Shown: positions 60,548 through 64,000 of the stretch, piece by piece
How the letters are laid out: each line of letters starts with the position of its first letter
How positions within the stretch are numbered: the stretch's first letter is position 1
Source of the DNA: Hymenobacter metallicola
GTDB lineage: Bacteria; Bacteroidota; Bacteroidia; Cytophagales; Hymenobacteraceae
Assembly (NCBI RefSeq): GCF_004745645.1
Contig: NZ_SRMB01000001.1
Location: 124,001-188,000, forward strand
DNA length: 64,000 nucleotides
Direction: 5' to 3'
The notes under the pieces: model-generated
The model's input: the letters and a program-made list of their open reading frames with translations, nothing else
The model's database searches: none
Told to the model about the DNA's origin: nothing
Translations under genes and position numbers: made by a program

Positions 60548-61612
60548 ATGTATTCGCTTACTCCCTTTGCCATACGCCGCTGGGCGGCCACGCTGCTCCT
60601 GAGTGGCAGCTTGCTGCCGGCCCTAGCTCAGTCGGGCCACGACCAGGAGCTGTTTGAAACCCAGAAGCGCCTGACGGTCGGCGTCACCAAGTTTGCCGAG
60701 GCCCGCACCGCGCTTAAGGCCTTTATCGGCCGCCGGGCCGTGTGGGTGCAGAAGCAGGAGGAAACGCCCGACCAGCTGACGGCCGAGTTTGCGCTGCCGA
60801 CCCCCGCCCTGGGCAGCCTCGACTCCTTGACGGCGGGCCTGGGCTACGTGCTGGAAAACAACCTGAATGCCCAAAACCTGACCTCGCGCCTGCAGGAGCT
60901 CAGCGCCGAGGAGGAAGTGACGGCTGCCCAGCTGGCCCGCGTTGAAAAAGAGCTGCAGGCCGGCCGGCTGAGCGAAGTAGACCGGCAGCGCCTGGAAGCC
61001 GAGCTCGAGCGGCAAAGCAGTAGCCTGAGTCGGCTCCGGCAACGGCAGCAGACTATCAAGAGCCACGCCGGGCAGGCCTACGTGACCCTGCGCCTCTACG
61101 ACGAGGTCAGCTTCCCGACCGGCAACCGCAAGGTGAGCTTTGTGAATATGCCCGGCGTGGAGTATAGCTACCTGCGCCTCGACAACCCCAAACCCGGCCT
61201 GACCAGCCGCGCCTACCAGGGCTACGCCATCAAGTACATGTTTACCCGCGGCAAGAGTTACTTCAACCTGGGCGTGTACAAGCCCCTGGTGAAAGGCGAG
61301 GAGCCTGATTTTGTGAATGAGCTGTTTGTCATCAACTTCGGCCAGGATTTCTACCCGCGCAACTTCGGCCGGGGCCGGCGCAAGTTTCTCAACCTCTACA
61401 CCAGCTACCAGCTGGGCGGCTTTATTCTGAACCGGAATGCGGAGGAAAGCAACGAATTTATTCCCAACCTCAACCTGGGGCTGGGCCTGGAGTTAATCAA
61501 AACCCGGCACATTCTGCTCGATACCAAAGCCAGCTACTTCGTGCCGCTCTACGAGCACAGCCGCGACCTGCGCGGTATCCTGGGGCAGGCTTCATTCAAC
61601 TTCGTGTTCTAA
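60548..61612 (+). CDS. Secreted coiled-coil / outer-membrane beta-barrel-like protein
   Basis: 354 residues with a signal peptide (ends LLPALAQ). Residues about 100-170 form a coiled coil (LTSRLQELSAEEEVTAAQLA, then LEAELERQSSSLSRLRQRQQ). The C-terminal part has alternating aromatic strands (GYAIKYMFTRGKSYFNLGVY, NLYTSYQLGGFIL) ending in the typical outer-membrane terminal pattern ASFNFVF. It is probably a periplasmic arm plus barrel. No family recognised. Confidence 0.65.
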   Translation: MYSLTPFAIRRWAATLLLSGSLLPALAQSGHDQELFETQKRLTVGVTKFAEARTALKAFIGRRAVWVQKQEETPDQLTAEFALPTPALGSLDSLTAGLGYVLENNLNAQNLTSRLQELSAEEEVTAAQLARVEKELQAGRLSEVDRQRLEAELERQSSSLSRLRQRQQTIKSHAGQAYVTLRLYDEVSFPTGNRKVSFVNMPGVEYSYLRLDNPKPGLTSRAYQGYAIKYMFTRGKSYFNLGVYKPLVKGEEPDFVNELFVINFGQDFYPRNFGRGRRKFLNLYTSYQLGGFILNRNAEESNEFIPNLNLGLGLELIKTRHILLDTKASYFVPLYEHSRDLRGILGQASFNFVF

Positions 61613-61621
61613 AATCAACGG

Positions 61622-61664
61622 GCTTGCTCCGCCGCTCTGATTGGAGGAAAGCGGCTGAGCAAGC
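61622..61664. terminator. Possible bidirectional terminator
   Basis: GCTTGCTC (61622-61629) pairs with GAGCAAGC (61657-61664), with further pairing inside, between two convergent genes. T-runs are weak. Confidence 0.45.
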
Positions 61665-61677
61665 TCATTGCACGGGT

Positions 61678-62838
61678 TTAGTGGCTCAGGAAGAAATACC
61701 CCACCTGCCCCATAAGTACCTGGGTGCTGCCGGCATTGAAGGTATGATTCGTCAGATAGCCCCAGCCGTATTGCAGCGACAAGCGCACACTCGTGGTAGC
61801 CGAGCTTCTAATCCAAATGCCCAGGTTGCCTTCCAGGTAGAAGTTGCCGCCGTTTTCCAAGTCCTTTTCCAGGGTTTGGGGGCCCGTCGGGCTACTGGTT
61901 TGCGTAATGATTTCTTTGGTCTGGTAGGTGCTGGTCATGGCCAAGCCAACCGACCCGAAAGGAGTAACAAGTCGGGGCGGCCCGAAGCTGCTGCCGATAC
62001 TGCCCCGGATAGACGTTTGCAGGTACCGAAAAGCCAGGGTTTCGGTGAACGTTTGCGGAGCCGGAGTTGCATACAGTGAGTAGGTGTAGGGCGCTGTCTC
62101 GGTCTGGTGCTGGCTGAAAACAACCTGACCCCCTAAAAACAAGCCGTTGGCCCGCACGGCCATAGCTTCCAGGCCCAGTACATACCCGGAGCCGGGCTTT
62201 GTGCGCGAGGGCAGATAATCCCGGAAATTATCATTCAGCTTCATCGATGTCAGGGTAGTGCCACCCCAGAAACCATAACGAGCCAGCCAACCCTGGCTGT
62301 GGTCTTCCGTGAAAGTCAGGGACTGACCAGTGGGGCCACAGCTGTTGTATAGAATGATTTGCCGCTCAACTTCTTCCTTGGAAAAGGGCTTTTGCAGTGC
62401 TTCCGGGGTAGAAACCGCCAGGTTGGGGCACCCCGATAAGTAGCGATGGAAAAGCAAATGCCAGTTCAAGGGCGTCAGCTCGTACAACTCTTGTTGCCCG
62501 GCCGGCTGCAACAGGGCGTCGGTGCCGGAGGTGTAGAGGCTGGCCCGGCCCTGCAACACTGGATGCACAAAGCGCACCGAATCGGCACCGGTGCTGAGGT
62601 GCACTATCCGGCTCAAATAGGCGGCCTGGCGGCCCACGCCGTACCCCCGCAGCTGCTCCGGCCGATACAGGGCGATGGGGGCGTTGGGCCGATACAGGCC
62701 GATGCGTTGCGGCGACTTTTCTGCCACAATACCTCGTAGCGTGTCGCCGGCAGGCGTAATGACGTAGCCTGGTAAACCTTGGGCAGACGCACCAACAGTG
62801 CCGCAGAGTAGCAGCGTAGCTAAGTAAAAATGTTTCAA
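61678..62838 (-). CDS. Outer-membrane beta-barrel-like protein, TTG start
   Basis: 386 residues starting at TTG (62838); this start yields a full signal peptide (KHFYLATLLLCGTVGASAQ) and no ATG in frame does. The first 170 residues are a periplasmic/plug-like region beginning GLPGYVITPAGDTLRGIV. The second half shows barrel-type strands (GYVLGLEAMAVRANGLFLGGQVVF) ending in GQVGYFFLSH. No family recognised beyond a porin-like barrel. It is a single gene. Confidence 0.65.
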   Translation of the reverse strand: MKHFYLATLLLCGTVGASAQGLPGYVITPAGDTLRGIVAEKSPQRIGLYRPNAPIALYRPEQLRGYGVGRQAAYLSRIVHLSTGADSVRFVHPVLQGRASLYTSGTDALLQPAGQQELYELTPLNWHLLFHRYLSGCPNLAVSTPEALQKPFSKEEVERQIILYNSCGPTGQSLTFTEDHSQGWLARYGFWGGTTLTSMKLNDNFRDYLPSRTKPGSGYVLGLEAMAVRANGLFLGGQVVFSQHQTETAPYTYSLYATPAPQTFTETLAFRYLQTSIRGSIGSSFGPPRLVTPFGSVGLAMTSTYQTKEIITQTSSPTGPQTLEKDLENGGNFYLEGNLGIWIRSSATTSVRLSLQYGWGYLTNHTFNAGSTQVLMGQVGYFFLSH

Positions 62839-63021
62839 GTACGTAGAAAGAGATAAGTCAGCTAGCCGGATAGGGCACTACTGATAACAACCATAGATAC
62901 CGCAAAATACGAATTCAGTCTGTTTCCCAAACCATACTTGCACGTAGTAGCTATGCTTCGGTGCCCGGCGGGCAAACGGGCCGCAACAACCTCTGGAATT
63001 GCGTAGCCGATAATCTGCCTG

Positions 63022-63681
63022 TTACTGCTTGGCCAACCAGCCCTGGTCGAGGGCGTACTTGACCAGGGCCGCGGTGTTTTTGGCGCCGGTTTTTTCCAGA
63101 ATGTGTTGACGGTGGGTTTCTATGGTGCGCTTGCTGGTAAAGAGCTTGTCGGCCATTTCCTAGTTGGTGAGCCCCTCGGCCAGCAGGTGCAGCACTTCTT
63201 TCTCCCGCTGGGAAAGGTCGCCGGGCTGCTTGCCCGGCAGGGTAGCCAGGCTGCCTGGCACCGAGCGGAGTACTTTATCCAGCATGGCCAGGCCCAGGTC
63301 GGAGCACAAAAACCGCTTGCCGTTGGCAACGGCCTGAATGGCAACGACCAGTTCACCCTTGTCCGCATTTTTGAGGACGTAGCCGTGGGCCCCGGCTTCG
63401 AGCACTTGCCCGATGCTGCGCTCGTTTTCCACCATCGACAAGATCAGCACCCGCACGTTGGGGAACTCCTGGCTCAGCCGCTGGGTGGTGGCCAGACCAT
63501 TAAGGCCGGGCATGTGCAAATCGAGCAGTACGACATCGGCCGGGGTAGTCGGCAGCAGCTCCAGCAGTTCCTGCCCGTTGGAGGCTTCTCCTACGACCGT
63601 AAGGGTCGGCTCGTCGTTCAGCAGGGAGAGCAAGCCGTCACGCAGCACAGCGTGGTCATCTACTAGAAAAAGGCGTATCAT
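63022..63681 (-). pseudogene. LuxR/NarL-type response regulator, interrupted by an in-frame amber codon
   Basis: From the ATG at 63681 the receiver domain is complete: acidic Asp8-Asp9, phosphorylated Asp54 in LLDLHMPG and Lys in YVLKNADKGE. The LuxR-type HTH starts at LSQREKEVLHLLAEGLTN and is then broken by TAG at 63160-63162 (codon 174), where homologues have Gln (one C-to-T change from CAG). The same frame continues with EMADKLFTSKRTIETHRQHI and a normal C-terminus to TAA at 63022-63024. Without readthrough the product loses the DNA-recognition helix. A degenerate kinase end lies immediately upstream. Confidence 0.85.
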
Positions 63682-63874
63682 GGGTAATGGAAGTAGCAGG
63701 TACAGGAATACGAATGCGCAGGTGAGTTCCGTGATTAGGCGAGGAACCAGTTTCGACGGTGCCACCCAGCAGGGCCACCCGGCCGCGGGTGGGGCGCCGT
63801 CTAATGCCAACGTTGCTGGCCGCCGTGGGGCCAAAGCCCGGGCCGGCGTCTGCGGGTAGGCAAGGAGCAGGCAT
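63656..63874 (-). pseudogene. Degenerate C-terminal end of a sensor histidine kinase
   Basis: The last 60 residues of the frame (GRVALLGGTVETGSSPNHGT, then HLRIRIPVP) are the end of a HATPase domain of the NarX/LiaS type. The conserved glycine box is destroyed: where homologues read GIGLRNMRERVALLGG, here it reads GIRRRPTRGRVALLGG without a length change. Upstream of about 63874 there is an in-frame TAA, and the sequence no longer looks coding. It overlaps the start of the regulator by 26 nt, as kinase-regulator pairs often do. Confidence 0.7.
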
Positions 63875-64000
63875 GGCGACGCAGAATTAGGGAGAGGAAG
63901 CTTCTGGTGCTCGGCTGCTACAGCAACACTTCTGGCCAGATGGTAGCCGTAGCTTACGGCCTAAGCCCGATACGAAGCTGTAACTAACCTCTTTATGACG

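Overview
The window looks like a chromosomal segment from a Bacteroidota bacterium of the Hymenobacter type (Cytophagales). Base composition is GC-rich, roughly 60 % by eye. Two secreted proteins end in type IX secretion (T9SS) sorting domains, and a T9SS plug-like protein is encoded between the same genes' neighbours. Several genes have the Bacteroidota promoter signature TTG/TTTG-N19~22-TAnnTTTG, and Shine-Dalgarno sequences are mostly missing. I see no rRNA, tRNA, CRISPR array, prophage or complete insertion sequence.

Layout. 0-4 kb: the tail of a large AsmA/DUF748-like protein, a beta-propeller lipoprotein, a DUF2256 zinc-finger protein and a Tat-type amidase. 4-8.3 kb: a subtilisin-like T9SS protease, then an AT-richer island with a gene remnant and two unknown genes. 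8.4-18.6 kb: an ABC-F ATPase, a solitary curlin-repeat protein, a DUF1080-like secreted protein, a tightly overlapped PhoX / leucine-rich-repeat / di-haem peroxidase operon, and the T9SS plug protein. 18.9-24.4 kb: a pair of DUF2157-type membrane proteins and tandem M48 metallopeptidases. 24.4-33.7 kb: housekeeping and small genes (YchF, PUR-type DUF3276, DUF58, AlkA-type glycosylase, two phosphoesterases, NhaA, threonine aldolase, a small basic protein with a possible structured RNA after it). 33.7-42.7 kb: Nudix hydrolases, CoaD, DUF3822, thioesterase, RecD/Pif1-like helicase, DUF1573 protein, DUF423, YggS. 42.8-47 kb: a Bat-type VWA operon, a DUF4296 lipoprotein, CsaA and a DUF922 protein. 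47-52 kb: MATE exporter and an ergothioneine-type locus (EgtB, EgtD, a class I/II PLP enzyme). 52.4-62.8 kb: KGG stress protein, MenC, aspartyl protease with PDZ, acyltransferase, esterase, phasin-like protein, UbiB/AarF kinase and two outer-membrane-like proteins. 62.8-64 kb: a decayed LuxR-type two-component system.

Most of the region is ordinary core genome. The signals most worth following are a family of about 150-165 bp intergenic elements, four copies, all in the same orientation and each an imperfect whole-element palindrome; a candidate structured RNA at 32.74-32.90 kb; the two-component system in which the regulator has an in-frame amber codon and the kinase end is degenerate; promoters that sit only 4-5 nt before the start codon (candidate leaderless genes); and the translationally coupled PhoX-LRR-peroxidase operon. 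I did not find a clear new defence or mobile system.
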